Below, piece after piece: positions 33,307 through 41,705 of a DNA stretch of 64,000 nt (its first letter is position 1; each line of letters begins with the position of its first letter). Position numbers and translations under genes: made by a program. The notes below the pieces were generated by a model that saw only the letters and a program-made list of their open reading frames with translations, made no database searches and was not told where the DNA came from. The stretch is from contig NZ_BMWH01000014.1 of assembly GCF_014651135.1 (NCBI RefSeq), positions 1-64,000 on the forward strand, given 5' to 3'. Source of the stretch: Streptomyces echinoruber (lineage in GTDB: Bacteria; Actinomycetota; Actinomycetes; Streptomycetales; Streptomycetaceae).

Positions 33307-33480
33307 CGCGCCCGGAGCCGCCGCCGCGGTCGTGCGGCCGGCGGGTGCCGGGCCGTCGTGGTGATCCGGCCGACGGGCGCGGACCGGTCGCGGTCGTGGT
33401 CGGCGGACACGCCCGCCGCGGCTGTCGGGGCGCCTCCCAGGACCCCTGCGACCCTTGCGTCACCTGTTCGGGTAATTCCA

Positions 33481-33509
33481 TTGAGAGACGCGATACATCG
33501 CGTTATGGT
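33481..33509 (+). promoter_or_regulatory. drrAB promoter with a palindromic operator in the spacer
   Basis: TTGAGA at 33481-33486 and TATGGT at 33504-33509, 17 bases apart, form a good promoter. The spacer contains ACGCGATACATCGCGT (33488-33503), a perfect inverted repeat with seven-base arms around AC. A repressor bound here would block RNA polymerase. No regulator gene is next to the exporter, so it is encoded elsewhere. Confidence 0.65.
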
Positions 33510-33602
33510 GTGTGCGTGCCCCTCATCATGCACTGCGCACGGCACATCCGCCGACTTCTTTTTTCCTGACCTTTTTCGATCCCCGACGACGTGGAGACTC
33601 AT

Positions 33603-34619
33603 ATGCCAGGCGCCATCTATGCCGAAGGTCTGGTGAAGACCTTCGGTGACGTACGGGCTCTGGACGGCGTCGACCTCGACGTCCCGCAGGGCACGGTGCT
33701 GGGTCTGCTCGGGCCGAACGGCGCGGGCAAGACCACCACGGTCCGCTGCCTGACGACCCTGCTGCGCCCCGACAGCGGCACCGCCGTCGTCGCGGGCCTC
33801 GACGTGCTCCGGCAGCCCGACGCCGTCCGCCGCTCCATCGGCCTGTCCGGGCAGTTCGCGGCCGTCGACGAGTACCTGACCGGCCGCGAGAACCTGCAGA
33901 TGGTCGGCCAGCTGTACCAGATGAGCGCGAGGGCGGCCCGGGCGCGCGCCGGCGAACTGCTGGAGCAGTTCCACCTCACCGAGGCCGCCGACCGGCCGGC
34001 CAAGACGTACTCCGGCGGCATGCGCCGCCGGCTCGACCTGGCGGCGGCGCTCGTCGTCTCGCCGCCCGTGATGTTCATGGACGAGCCGACCACCGGGCTC
34101 GATCCGCGCAACCGCCAGCAGCTGTGGGACGTCATCAAGCAGCTCGTCTCCGACGGCACGACGCTGCTGCTGACCACGCAGTACCTGGAGGAGGCCGACC
34201 ACCTCGCCCACGAGATCGCCGTCGTCGACCACGGCCGTGTCATCGCCAAGGGCACCTCCGACCAGCTCAAGGCCCGCACCGGCGGCGAGCGCGTCGAGCT
34301 CGTCGTGCACGAGCGCGACCGCATCCAGGACGCCTCCGGCGTGCTGCGCGGCTTCGGCAAGGGCGAGGTCACGGTCGAGGAGCACACGCGCAAGCTCACC
34401 GTGCCGGTCACCGGCGGCGCGAAGCTCCTCGCCGAGGTGATCCGCGAGCTGGACGCCCGCGGCGTCGAGATCGACGACATCGGACTGCGCCGCCCCACCC
34501 TCGACGACGTCTTCCTGTCCCTGACCGGACACGTCGCCGAGGCCACCGACGAGGACAACGGCCAGAAGGCCGGCCGGGCCGCCCAGGACCGCCGGCGCAG
34601 GAAGGAGACCACCAAGTGA
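33603..34619 (+). CDS. drrA: daunorubicin-resistance-type ABC exporter ATP-binding protein
   Basis: 338 residues, full DrrA length. Walker A GLLGPNGAGKTTT, signature YSGGMRRRLDLAAALV, Walker B PVMFMDEPTTGLD, H-loop TTQYLEEAD, and the DrrA-specific C-terminal domain ending in IGLRRPTLDDVFLSLTGH. It powers drug or lipid efflux with the permease encoded next. GTGGAG precedes the ATG at 33603; an ATG at 33591 is possible. The GTGA overlap with drrB indicates coupled translation. Confidence 0.93.
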   Translation: MPGAIYAEGLVKTFGDVRALDGVDLDVPQGTVLGLLGPNGAGKTTTVRCLTTLLRPDSGTAVVAGLDVLRQPDAVRRSIGLSGQFAAVDEYLTGRENLQMVGQLYQMSARAARARAGELLEQFHLTEAADRPAKTYSGGMRRRLDLAAALVVSPPVMFMDEPTTGLDPRNRQQLWDVIKQLVSDGTTLLLTTQYLEEADHLAHEIAVVDHGRVIAKGTSDQLKARTGGERVELVVHERDRIQDASGVLRGFGKGEVTVEEHTRKLTVPVTGGAKLLAEVIRELDARGVEIDDIGLRRPTLDDVFLSLTGHVAEATDEDNGQKAGRAAQDRRRRKETTK

Positions 34620-35461
34620 GTGCCGCCACCGACACCCTCAGAACCCCGGCGCCCGCCGGCGCGTTCGGCCGTTCCGTCCGGGACTCCCTGGTCGTGGCCA
34701 AGCGGAACCTGATCCGCATGGTCAGGATCCCCGAGGTCGTCATCTTCGGGCTGATCCAGCCGATCATGTTCGTGGTGCTGTTCAGCTACGTGTTCGGCGG
34801 CTCCATGAACATCGGCGGCACCACGAGCCCGTCCGTCTACCGCGAGTTCCTGATGGCCGGCATCTTCGCGCAGACCGTCACCTTCGCCACCGCGGGCGCC
34901 GGGGCGGGCATCGCCGAGGACATGCACAAGGGGCTCATCGACCGCTTCCGCTCCCTGCCCATGGCACGCGGCGCGGTGCTGACCGGGCGCACCCTGGCCG
35001 ACCTCGTGCAGACCGCGCTCACCCTGGTGATCCTGGCCGTGGTCGCCCTGCTGGTCGGCTGGCGCACCCACACCAACGTCGGCGAGGTGCTGGCCGCCTT
35101 CGGGCTGCTCCTGCTCAGCGGATACGCCTTCACCTGGATCGGCGCCCTCATCGGCCTGTCCGTGCGCACCCCCGAGGCCGCCACCTCCGGCGGACTGGTC
35201 TGGCTCTTCCCGGTCACGTTCATCTCGAACGCGTTCGTGGACTCCAGCCGGATGACCCCCTGGCTGCGCCACATCGCCGAGTGGAACCCCTTCAGCGCCA
35301 CCGTCCAGGCCTGCCGCCAGCTCTTCGGCAACCCCGGCGTCTCCACCTCCGAGGCCTGGCCCATGCAGCACCCGGTGTGGGCCTCGCTGATCTACTCGAT
35401 CCTGATAGTCCTGATCTTCCGCACGCTCGCCGTCCGCAAGTACCGCTCGGCGACCGCATGA
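34616..35461 (+). CDS. drrB: DrrB-type ABC-2 exporter permease
   Basis: 281 residues, GTG start overlapping the drrA stop by four bases. Six membrane segments in the ABC-2 arrangement (VIFGLIQPIMFVVLFSYVFG, FLMAGIFAQTVTFATAGAG, LTLVILAVVALLVGW, VLAAFGLLLLSGYAFTW, SGGLVWLFPVTFISNAFV, LIYSILIVLIFRTLAV) and the EDMHKGLIDRFRSLPMARGA coupling loop. With DrrA it should export a hydrophobic drug-like compound; substrate unknown. Confidence 0.93.
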   Translation: MSAATDTLRTPAPAGAFGRSVRDSLVVAKRNLIRMVRIPEVVIFGLIQPIMFVVLFSYVFGGSMNIGGTTSPSVYREFLMAGIFAQTVTFATAGAGAGIAEDMHKGLIDRFRSLPMARGAVLTGRTLADLVQTALTLVILAVVALLVGWRTHTNVGEVLAAFGLLLLSGYAFTWIGALIGLSVRTPEAATSGGLVWLFPVTFISNAFVDSSRMTPWLRHIAEWNPFSATVQACRQLFGNPGVSTSEAWPMQHPVWASLIYSILIVLIFRTLAVRKYRSATA

Positions 35462-35515
35462 CGAAACCCCCGGCGCCGACCGGGCGCCGGGGGCTCGTCA
35501 AAGGTCCGCGGGGGA

Positions 35516-36013
35516 TCACCCCTGGTACGGCTCGGCCTTGAGGATCTTGACGGAGGCCTTCTTGCCGTTGGGCAGCTCGTACTCCGCGGTCTCGCCCACC
35601 TTGTGGCCGATGACACCGGAACCCAGCGGGGACTGCGGCGAGTAGGTCTCGATGTCGCCGCTCGCGTACTCGCGGGAGGCGAGCAGGAAGGTCAGCGTGT
35701 CGTCCTCGTCGCCGTCGAAGGCGATGGTGACGACCATGCCGGGCGCGACCTCGCCGTCCGTGGCCGGGGGCTCACCGACCTTGGCGTTCTCGAGGAGCTG
35801 GGTCAGCTGGCGCACACGGAGCTCCTGCTTGCCCTGCTCCTCCTTGGCCGCGTGGTACCCGCCGTTCTCACGCAGGTCGCCCTCCTCGCGCGCGGCTGCG
35901 ATCTTGGCGGAGATCTCCGCACGCGCGGGACCAGTAAGGTACTCAAGCTCAGCCTTGAGCTTGTTGTACGCCTCCTGGGTCAGCCAGGTGACGTTCTCGC
36001 TGGTCTGGGTCAC
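35516..36013 (-). CDS. greA: transcription elongation factor GreA
   Basis: 165 residues from the GTG at 36013, directly preceded by GAGGAGCACCT; longer in-frame starts lie before this site. N-terminal coiled coil (residues about 10-85) with the acidic tip AREEGDLRENGGYHAAKEEQ and a C-terminal FKBP-like domain (SPLGSGVIGHKVGETAEYEL). It rescues backtracked RNA polymerase by stimulating transcript cleavage. Convergent with drrB, which ends 55 bases away. Confidence 0.96.
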   Translation of the reverse strand: MTQTSENVTWLTQEAYNKLKAELEYLTGPARAEISAKIAAAREEGDLRENGGYHAAKEEQGKQELRVRQLTQLLENAKVGEPPATDGEVAPGMVVTIAFDGDEDDTLTFLLASREYASGDIETYSPQSPLGSGVIGHKVGETAEYELPNGKKASVKILKAEPYQG

Positions 36014-36210
36014 AGGTGCTCCTCGTAGGTACTGGGAATACAAAGCATCGCCCTACCCAGAAGAATGTTCCTCCACGGATGGGCGAAACCACGAGCCTAA
36101 CAATTCAGCGGCCCAAGGGGGAGGACATATGCCTCGGAACCACGTCAACGCAGGTCAGCGCCTACGTATTCCGGGTGAGCCCGGTGCGTGGCGGCCGCCG
36201 GGGCGTCGGT

Positions 36211-36606
36211 TCAGCCGGTGTGGCAGCCCAGCAGCTCCGCCGTGGTGCCCCGGGCCGTCGTCCGCAGCGTGACCACCTTGTCGATCCGCGCGGCGTGGTC
36301 GTCGAAGCGGAAGTCCGCCCGGCCCACCTCGCTGCCGTCCGCGGCCTGCGAGCGCAGGGTGCAGTAGCCGCGGGTGCCGGCGTCCTTGCGGACCTCCAGG
36401 TGCACCTTCACCGCGTCGTCGGAGGCCTTGAAGGTGATCACCTGGGCGCTGATCCCGCTCTGCCCGACATAGCGGTAGGCGAAGTAGCCGACCAGGGCGA
36501 GCAGGACGGCGCCGAAGACGGCGGCGGCGACCTTGAGCCCGCGGTCGGAACGCTGTGCGGAGCGGCCGTAGCGGCCCTCGGGCAGGCGCGTACTCGCCGT
36601 GCTCAT
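36211..36606 (-). CDS. DUF4307 membrane protein
   Basis: 131 residues with one N-terminal membrane helix (VAAAVFGAVLLALVGYFAYR) and an extracytoplasmic beta-rich domain of about 85 residues containing two cysteines (RGYCTLRSQ, ELLGCHTG). This matches the actinobacterial DUF4307 family, which is conserved beside greA and mca; function unknown. ATG at 36606. Confidence 0.88.
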   Translation of the reverse strand: MSTASTRLPEGRYGRSAQRSDRGLKVAAAVFGAVLLALVGYFAYRYVGQSGISAQVITFKASDDAVKVHLEVRKDAGTRGYCTLRSQAADGSEVGRADFRFDDHAARIDKVVTLRTTARGTTAELLGCHTG

Positions 36607-36812
36607 GATCGTCCTCCCGGCAGGTGCGGGACGGGTGTCCCAAAAGGGCGCCCGAAGTCGTACTCCGGAATTATCCGCCCTTCGATTCGGTCACTATAGA
36701 AGCCGCCCACCCGTCGCCCGACCACCGCCCCGGGACCGGGGTCCCCGCGGGGCGGGCCCTGTTGGATGCGCCCCGGGACACCGGGGACGCCGATGACCTT
36801 GAGGATTGAGCC

Positions 36813-37694
36813 TTGACTGACCAACTGCGACTGATGGCCGTGCACGCGCACCCCGACGACGAGTCGAGCAAGGGCGCGGCCACCATGGCGAAGTACGTGT
36901 CCGAGGGGGTGGACGTGCTGGTGGTGACCTGCACGGGCGGGGAGCGCGGCTCCATCCTCAACCCCAAGCTGCAGGGCGACAAGTACATCGAGGAGCACAT
37001 CCACGAGGTGCGTCGCAAGGAGATGGACGAGGCCCGCGAGATCCTCGGCGTCAAGCAGGAGTGGCTCGGCTTCGTCGACTCCGGCCTGCCCGAGGGCGAC
37101 CCGCTGCCGCCGCTCCCGGAGGGCTGCTTCGCCCTGGAGGACGTCGACAAGGCGGCCGGGGAACTGGTGAAGAAGATCCGCTCCTTCCGCCCCCAGGTGA
37201 TCACCACCTACGACGAGAACGGCGGCTACCCGCACCCCGACCACATCATGACCCACAAGATCTCGGTGGTCGCCTTCGACGGCGCGGCCGACACCGAGAA
37301 GTACCCGGAGGCGGAGTTCGGTCCGGCCTGGCAGCCGCTGAAGCTCTACTACAACCAGGGCTTCAACCGCCCCCGCACCGAGGCCCTGCACAAAGCGATG
37401 CTGGAGCGCGGCCTGGAGTCGCCGTACGGGGAGTGGCTCAAGCGCTGGGAGAAGTCCGGCCACAAGGACCGCACGCTCACCACGCACATCCCCTGTGCCG
37501 ACTTCTTCGAGATCCGCGACAAGGCGCTGATCGCGCACGCCACGCAGATCGACCCCGACGGCGGCTGGTTCCGGGTCCCCATGGAGCTCCAGAAGGAGGT
37601 CTGGCCGACCGAGGAGTACGAGCTGGCGAAGTCCCTCGTGGACACCTCCATCCCCGAGGACGACCTGTTCGCGGGCATCCGCGACAATGCATGA
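36813..37694 (+). CDS. mca: mycothiol S-conjugate amidase
   Basis: 293 residues, TTG start at 36813. Zinc-binding motifs AHPDDES (residues about 12-18) and YPHPDH place it in the LmbE/PIG-L deacetylase family, and the length and C-terminal region are those of Mca rather than MshB. It cleaves mycothiol conjugates of drugs and electrophiles to mercapturates for export, a detoxification route specific to actinomycetes. The small membrane protein gene overlaps its end. Confidence 0.95.
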   Translation: MTDQLRLMAVHAHPDDESSKGAATMAKYVSEGVDVLVVTCTGGERGSILNPKLQGDKYIEEHIHEVRRKEMDEAREILGVKQEWLGFVDSGLPEGDPLPPLPEGCFALEDVDKAAGELVKKIRSFRPQVITTYDENGGYPHPDHIMTHKISVVAFDGAADTEKYPEAEFGPAWQPLKLYYNQGFNRPRTEALHKAMLERGLESPYGEWLKRWEKSGHKDRTLTTHIPCADFFEIRDKALIAHATQIDPDGGWFRVPMELQKEVWPTEEYELAKSLVDTSIPEDDLFAGIRDNA

Positions 37695-37974
37695 CATGAG
37701 CGCAAGCGCGAGCCTGGCAACGGCCCACCTCGTCACCCTGGCCGAGGTGGACCAGAACAAGGTCACCCCCGGCATCCTCGGTTTCCTCGTCTTCGCGGCG
37801 CTGGCCCTCGCGGTGTGGGGGCTGATGAAGTCCATGAACAAGCACATGGGCAAGGTGGACTTCGAGGAGGCCCCGGACCCGGAGGCCGACACCCCGCGGA
37901 AGACCTCCTCCACGGCCGAGTCCTCCGGTGGGGCGGGCGCCTCCGGCAAGCCCGCCGGCCCGAAGCGGAGCTGA
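37687..37974 (+). CDS. small single-pass membrane protein coupled to mca
   Basis: 95 residues from ATG 37687, overlapping the mca stop by eight bases; an in-frame ATG at 37696 is an equally possible start. One membrane helix (ILGFLVFAALALAVWGLMK) and a hydrophilic tail rich in Asp, Ser, Gly and Lys. Conserved after mca in Streptomyces as far as I recall. Function unknown. Confidence 0.75.
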   Translation: MHDMSASASLATAHLVTLAEVDQNKVTPGILGFLVFAALALAVWGLMKSMNKHMGKVDFEEAPDPEADTPRKTSSTAESSGGAGASGKPAGPKRS

Positions 37975-38263
37975 CCCGGCACGCGGCACCCGGGGGCGGC
38001 GGTCCCCGCACGACCGGCACCGCCACCCCCGTCACCTCGCGCGCCGCTCGGGCTCCCCGCACAGCCGCCGGAGCCGGAGAACGCGGCCGTGACCGCCGTC
38101 TCCCCACCGCCGTCTCGTTGCGCAACCCGGAGGCCTGCCGCCCCTCCGCCCCGGCGTACGGCACGTCGGGGCGCCGGCCGCGGAAGTGCCCGGGGGCGGC
38201 TCCTGCTCGGCTGCTCCCGCCGCCGGCACACCGCCCCGGCGGGGCGTCTGCTTCCCCTTCGCC

Positions 38264-38755
38264 TCAACTCCCTTGTGTACGAGTGCCCTTGTGGTGGGTC
38301 GGGGGCCTGGGGGTACGGCGGTCGTCCACGGCCGATCCGGCAGCCGGCCCCGTGGCCGGGACCCGGCCCAGTGCCAGGCACACGCAGGTCCCGGCGAGCG
38401 CCGCTTCCGCCACCGCGCACGCCGCGGCCTGGGCCAGGGCGGCGCCCGGTGGGGCGGTCGTCAGGTCGAACCAGGCGTCCAGCACCGCCACGGCGGCGGT
38501 CGCGGACGCCGTGAGCCGTGCGTGCGGACTGCCCCGGAGACCGAGCAGGGAGGTGGCCGCGCAGCCGGCCGTCAGGAGCACGTCGAGACCGACCCAGGCC
38601 AGCGACCAGTGCCGTACCTGCGTGTCGGCGGGCAGCGTGCGGGCGAGCACCACCATCCACGGCACCAGCAGCACCGCGGCCGACCCCAGCACGACCAGCG
38701 TCCCTTTCCTCACCCGCCCGCCCAAGTGGCCGACGGACCGCCCGGCAACGTGCAC
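38264..38755 (-). CDS. four-helix membrane protein divergent from an ArsR regulator
   Basis: 163 residues from the GTG at 38755, chosen for the strong GAGGGGAGGGAG site upstream. Hydrophobic segments GTLVVLGSAAVLLVPWMVVL, WVGLDVLLTAGCAATSLLG, LTASATAAVAVLDAWFDL and ALAQAAACAVAEAALAGTCV. No known motif. The shared control region with the ArsR-type gene contains repeated AAATTCTGCA sites, so it is a likely target of that regulator. Confidence 0.72.
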   Translation of the reverse strand: MHVAGRSVGHLGGRVRKGTLVVLGSAAVLLVPWMVVLARTLPADTQVRHWSLAWVGLDVLLTAGCAATSLLGLRGSPHARLTASATAAVAVLDAWFDLTTAPPGAALAQAAACAVAEAALAGTCVCLALGRVPATGPAAGSAVDDRRTPRPPTHHKGTRTQGS

Positions 38756-38803
38756 GGCACACTCCCTCCCCTCGCGCCTGCCACCACCGTAGAACCGCAG
38801 AGA

Positions 38804-38827
38804 AAATTCTGCAAAGGAAATTCTGCA
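38804..38827. promoter_or_regulatory. repeated AAATTCTGCA sites between divergent genes
   Basis: AAATTCTGCA occurs at 38804-38813 and again at 38818-38827, a 14-base phase, and TTCTGCAG forms a partial dyad. This is the only markedly A/T-rich stretch of the divergent spacer and lies 45 bases before the ArsR gene start, a plausible autoregulatory operator for both genes. Confidence 0.6.
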
Positions 38828-38871
38828 GACGTCCCTCTGTGCCATGGCAGGGCCGGGGATACCGTTTGCCC

Positions 38872-39474
38872 ATGTCCGCCGCCGACCCGACGCCCCCGAC
38901 CGAGCTGACCAGCCTGGAACGCACCGCCCTGTACAAGTCCCTCGCCAACCCGCTGCGCCGCCGGATCCTCGACTACCTCACGCGACACGGCGAGGCGAAC
39001 TCCACCGTGCTGGCCCGGGAACTCGGCGAGAGCTCCGGCACCACCAGCTACCACCTGCGCAAACTCGCCGAGCAGCGGCTCATCGAAGAGATCCCGGAGA
39101 AGTCCGGCGGACGAGAACGCTGGTGGCGGGCCGCGCCCTTCGCCCACACCGCGCCCGACCCGGCGACGATGGCCCCCGAGGAGTACGCGGCGGCCGAGCG
39201 GCTCGCCCTGCTCAAGATCGAGACGGACACCCGGCTGTTCCGCCGCGCCCACGAGGAGTACGCCGGCCCCGAGGGCTGGGCTCAGGTGCAGCGCGCCGGC
39301 GTCTGGATGACCAAGGAGGAACTGCTCGCCTTCGTCCGCGCCTACCAGGAGTTGCTCGCCCGGTACGGTCACACGCGCGAGGACGCCCCGCAGGGGGCGC
39401 GCCGGATGAACCTGCGGTTCTACGCCGCGCCCGACGCAGTGGGAGAGTGGAGGGGTGAACCGACTGGCCCGTGA
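38872..39474 (+). CDS. ArsR/SmtB-family winged-helix regulator
   Basis: 200 residues. N-terminal winged helix (ALYKSLANPLRRRILDYLTR, SSGTTSYHLRKLAEQRLIEE) followed by a longer effector region of about 110 residues with YAAAERLALLKIETDTRLFR. No metal-binding cysteine motif, so it is not a classical arsenic or zinc sensor. Its stop overlaps the GTG of the DUF255 gene by 20 bases, so the two are coupled. Confidence 0.9.
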   Translation: MSAADPTPPTELTSLERTALYKSLANPLRRRILDYLTRHGEANSTVLARELGESSGTTSYHLRKLAEQRLIEEIPEKSGGRERWWRAAPFAHTAPDPATMAPEEYAAAERLALLKIETDTRLFRRAHEEYAGPEGWAQVQRAGVWMTKEELLAFVRAYQELLARYGHTREDAPQGARRMNLRFYAAPDAVGEWRGEPTGP

Positions 39475-41485
39475 GACGTCCCCGTACCTCCTTCAGCACG
39501 CCGACAACCCCGTCGACTGGTGGCCCTGGTCGGCCGAGGCCTTCGAGGAGGCCCGCAGGAGCGACCGGCCGGTGCTGCTGAGCGTCGGATACAGCAGTTG
39601 CCACTGGTGCCACGTGATGGCGCGCGAGTCGTTCGAGGACGAGACGACCGCCGCCTTCATGAACGAGCACTTCGTCAACGTCAAGGTCGACCGCGAGGAG
39701 CGCCCGGACGTCGACGCCGTGTACATGGAGGCCGTGCAGGCGGCCACCGGGCAGGGCGGGTGGCCGATGACGGTGTTCCTCACGGCAGACGGGGAGCCGT
39801 TCTACTTCGGGACGTACTTCCCGCCGCGGCCGCGGCACGGGATGCCGTCGTTCCGGCAGGTGCTGGAGGGGGTCGCGCAGGCCTGGCGGGAGCGGCGGGC
39901 GGAGGTCGCGGACGTCGCCGGGAGGATCGCCCGGGACCTGGGCGAGCGGCACCTGGCCTACGGCGACTCCGAGCTGCCCGGCGAGCGCGAGATGGCGCAG
40001 GCGCTGCTGGGGCTGACGCGGGAGTACGACCCGCAGCGCGGCGGGTTCGGCGGGGCGCCGAAGTTCCCGCCGTCCATGGTGCTGGAGTTCCTGCTGCGGC
40101 ACCACGCCCGCACCGGCTCCGAGGGCGCGCTGCAGATGGCGCAGGACACCTGCGAGCGAATGGCCCGCGGCGGGATCTACGACCAGCTCGGCGGCGGTTT
40201 CGCCCGCTACTCGGTGGACCGCGACTGGGTGGTGCCGCACTTCGAGAAGATGCTGTACGACAACGCGCTGCTGTGCCGGGTGTACGCCCACCTGTGGCGG
40301 GCCACCGGGTCGGAGCTGGCGCGGCGGGTCGCGCTGGAGACCGCCGACTTCATGGTGCGGGAGCTGCGCACGGCCGAGGGCGGGTTCGCCTCCGCGCTGG
40401 ACGCCGACAGCGACGACGGAAGCGGCCGGCACGTCGAGGGCGCCTACTACGTGTGGACCCCGCAGCAGTTGCGGGAGGTCCTCGGGGAGGCCGACGCCGA
40501 ACTCGCCGCCCGCCACTTCGGCGTGACCGAGGAGGGCACCTTCGAGCAGGGCGCGTCGGTGCTGCAACTGCCGTTGCGGGACGAGGTGTTCGACGCCGAC
40601 CGGATCGAGTCGGTGCGGCGGCGGCTGCGCGCGGCGCGGTCGAGGCGCCCGGCGCCGGCCCGCGACGACAAGGTCGTCGCCGCCTGGAACGGCCTGGCGA
40701 TCGCCGCGCTGGCCGAGACCGGCGCCTACTTCGACCGCCCCGACCTGGTGGAGGCCGCGACCGGCGCCGCCGACCTCCTGCTGCGGCTGCACCTGGACGA
40801 GCACGCGCGGCTGACCCGTACCAGCAGGGACGGGCGCCCCGGCGGCACCGCGGGCGTGCTGGAGGACTACGGCGACGTCGCCGAGGGCTTCCTCGCGCTG
40901 GCGTCGGTCACCGGCGAGGGCGCCTGGCTGGATCTCGCCGGTCTGCTCCTGGAGCAGGTGCTGACCCGGTTCACCGACCCGGACACCGGCGCGCTGTACG
41001 ACACGGCCGCCGACGCCGAGCGGCTGATCCGCCGCCCGCAGGACCCGACCGACAACGCCGCCCCGTCCGGCTGGACGGCGACCGCGGGCGCCCTGCTCGG
41101 GTACGCCGCGCACACCGGCTCCGAGCGGCACCGGGCCGCGGCGGAGCGGGCGTTGGGCATCGTCCGGGCGCTGGCGCCGCGGGTGCCGCGGTACGTGGGC
41201 TGGGGGCTGGCGGTGGCCGAGGCGCTGCTGGACGGGCCGCGCGAGGTCGCCGTGGTCGGTCCGGCGCCGGAGGACCCGGCGACGCGGGAGATGCACCGCA
41301 CGGCGCTGCTGGGGACGGCGCCGGGCGCGGTGGTCGCCGTCGGGGCGCCCGGCAGCGACGAGTTCCCGTTGCTCTCCGACCGTTCCCTGATCGGCGGCGC
41401 GCCGGCCGCGTACGTCTGCCGCAACTTCACCTGCGACGCCCCGACGACCGATCCGGAACGGCTGCGCGCGGCGCTGAGCGGCTGA
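39455..41485 (+). CDS. thioredoxin-domain DUF255 protein (YyaL/SSP411 family)
   Basis: 676 residues. N-terminal thioredoxin-like domain with SSCHWCHVMARESFED (CxxC motif) and GGWPMTVFLTADG, followed by an (alpha/alpha)6 barrel-like region resembling N-acylglucosamine epimerases (DQLGGGFARYSVDRDWVVPH, WNGLAIAALAETG). The family is conserved from bacteria to man, with no firmly known reaction. GTG start at 39455 inside the ArsR gene. Confidence 0.93.
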   Translation: MNRLARETSPYLLQHADNPVDWWPWSAEAFEEARRSDRPVLLSVGYSSCHWCHVMARESFEDETTAAFMNEHFVNVKVDREERPDVDAVYMEAVQAATGQGGWPMTVFLTADGEPFYFGTYFPPRPRHGMPSFRQVLEGVAQAWRERRAEVADVAGRIARDLGERHLAYGDSELPGEREMAQALLGLTREYDPQRGGFGGAPKFPPSMVLEFLLRHHARTGSEGALQMAQDTCERMARGGIYDQLGGGFARYSVDRDWVVPHFEKMLYDNALLCRVYAHLWRATGSELARRVALETADFMVRELRTAEGGFASALDADSDDGSGRHVEGAYYVWTPQQLREVLGEADAELAARHFGVTEEGTFEQGASVLQLPLRDEVFDADRIESVRRRLRAARSRRPAPARDDKVVAAWNGLAIAALAETGAYFDRPDLVEAATGAADLLLRLHLDEHARLTRTSRDGRPGGTAGVLEDYGDVAEGFLALASVTGEGAWLDLAGLLLEQVLTRFTDPDTGALYDTAADAERLIRRPQDPTDNAAPSGWTATAGALLGYAAHTGSERHRAAAERALGIVRALAPRVPRYVGWGLAVAEALLDGPREVAVVGPAPEDPATREMHRTALLGTAPGAVVAVGAPGSDEFPLLSDRSLIGGAPAAYVCRNFTCDAPTTDPERLRAALSG

Positions 41486-41584
41486 AACGGGCGGCCGGCG
41501 GAGGGCGGAGCGGGGCCGGAGCGGGGCCGGAACAGGGCTCGTGTCCGGCTTGGTCCCGCTAGGGACAGCACCGGACCGAAACAT

Positions 41585-41705
41585 ACTATTTATCGGAACA
41601 GCTGTCGGACTTCACACTTCCCCCCTAGTCTCCTCACAGTGACGCGACGGTCGCAACGAGTCGTCGCGTCAGGGGGTTTCACGGGGATCTGGGGGGATCT
41701 GTTTG
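41585..41705 (+). promoter_or_regulatory. promoter/leader region of the glycosyltransferase-oxidase operon
   Basis: An unusually A/T-rich block (CATACTATTTATCGG, 41582-41596) is followed by TAGTCT at 41626-41631, a likely -10 box, and a 75-base leader to the ATG at 41706. GGGGGGAT at 41690-41698 may serve as ribosome-binding site. A GGAAC at 41595-41599 recalls SigE -35 boxes but no matching -10 is found at proper distance. Confidence 0.45.

Noticed and set aside
41595..41631. SigE-type promoter before the glycosyltransferase operon
   Set aside because: GGAAC is present at 41595-41599 but no SigE-like -10 sequence follows at the expected 16-17 bases.
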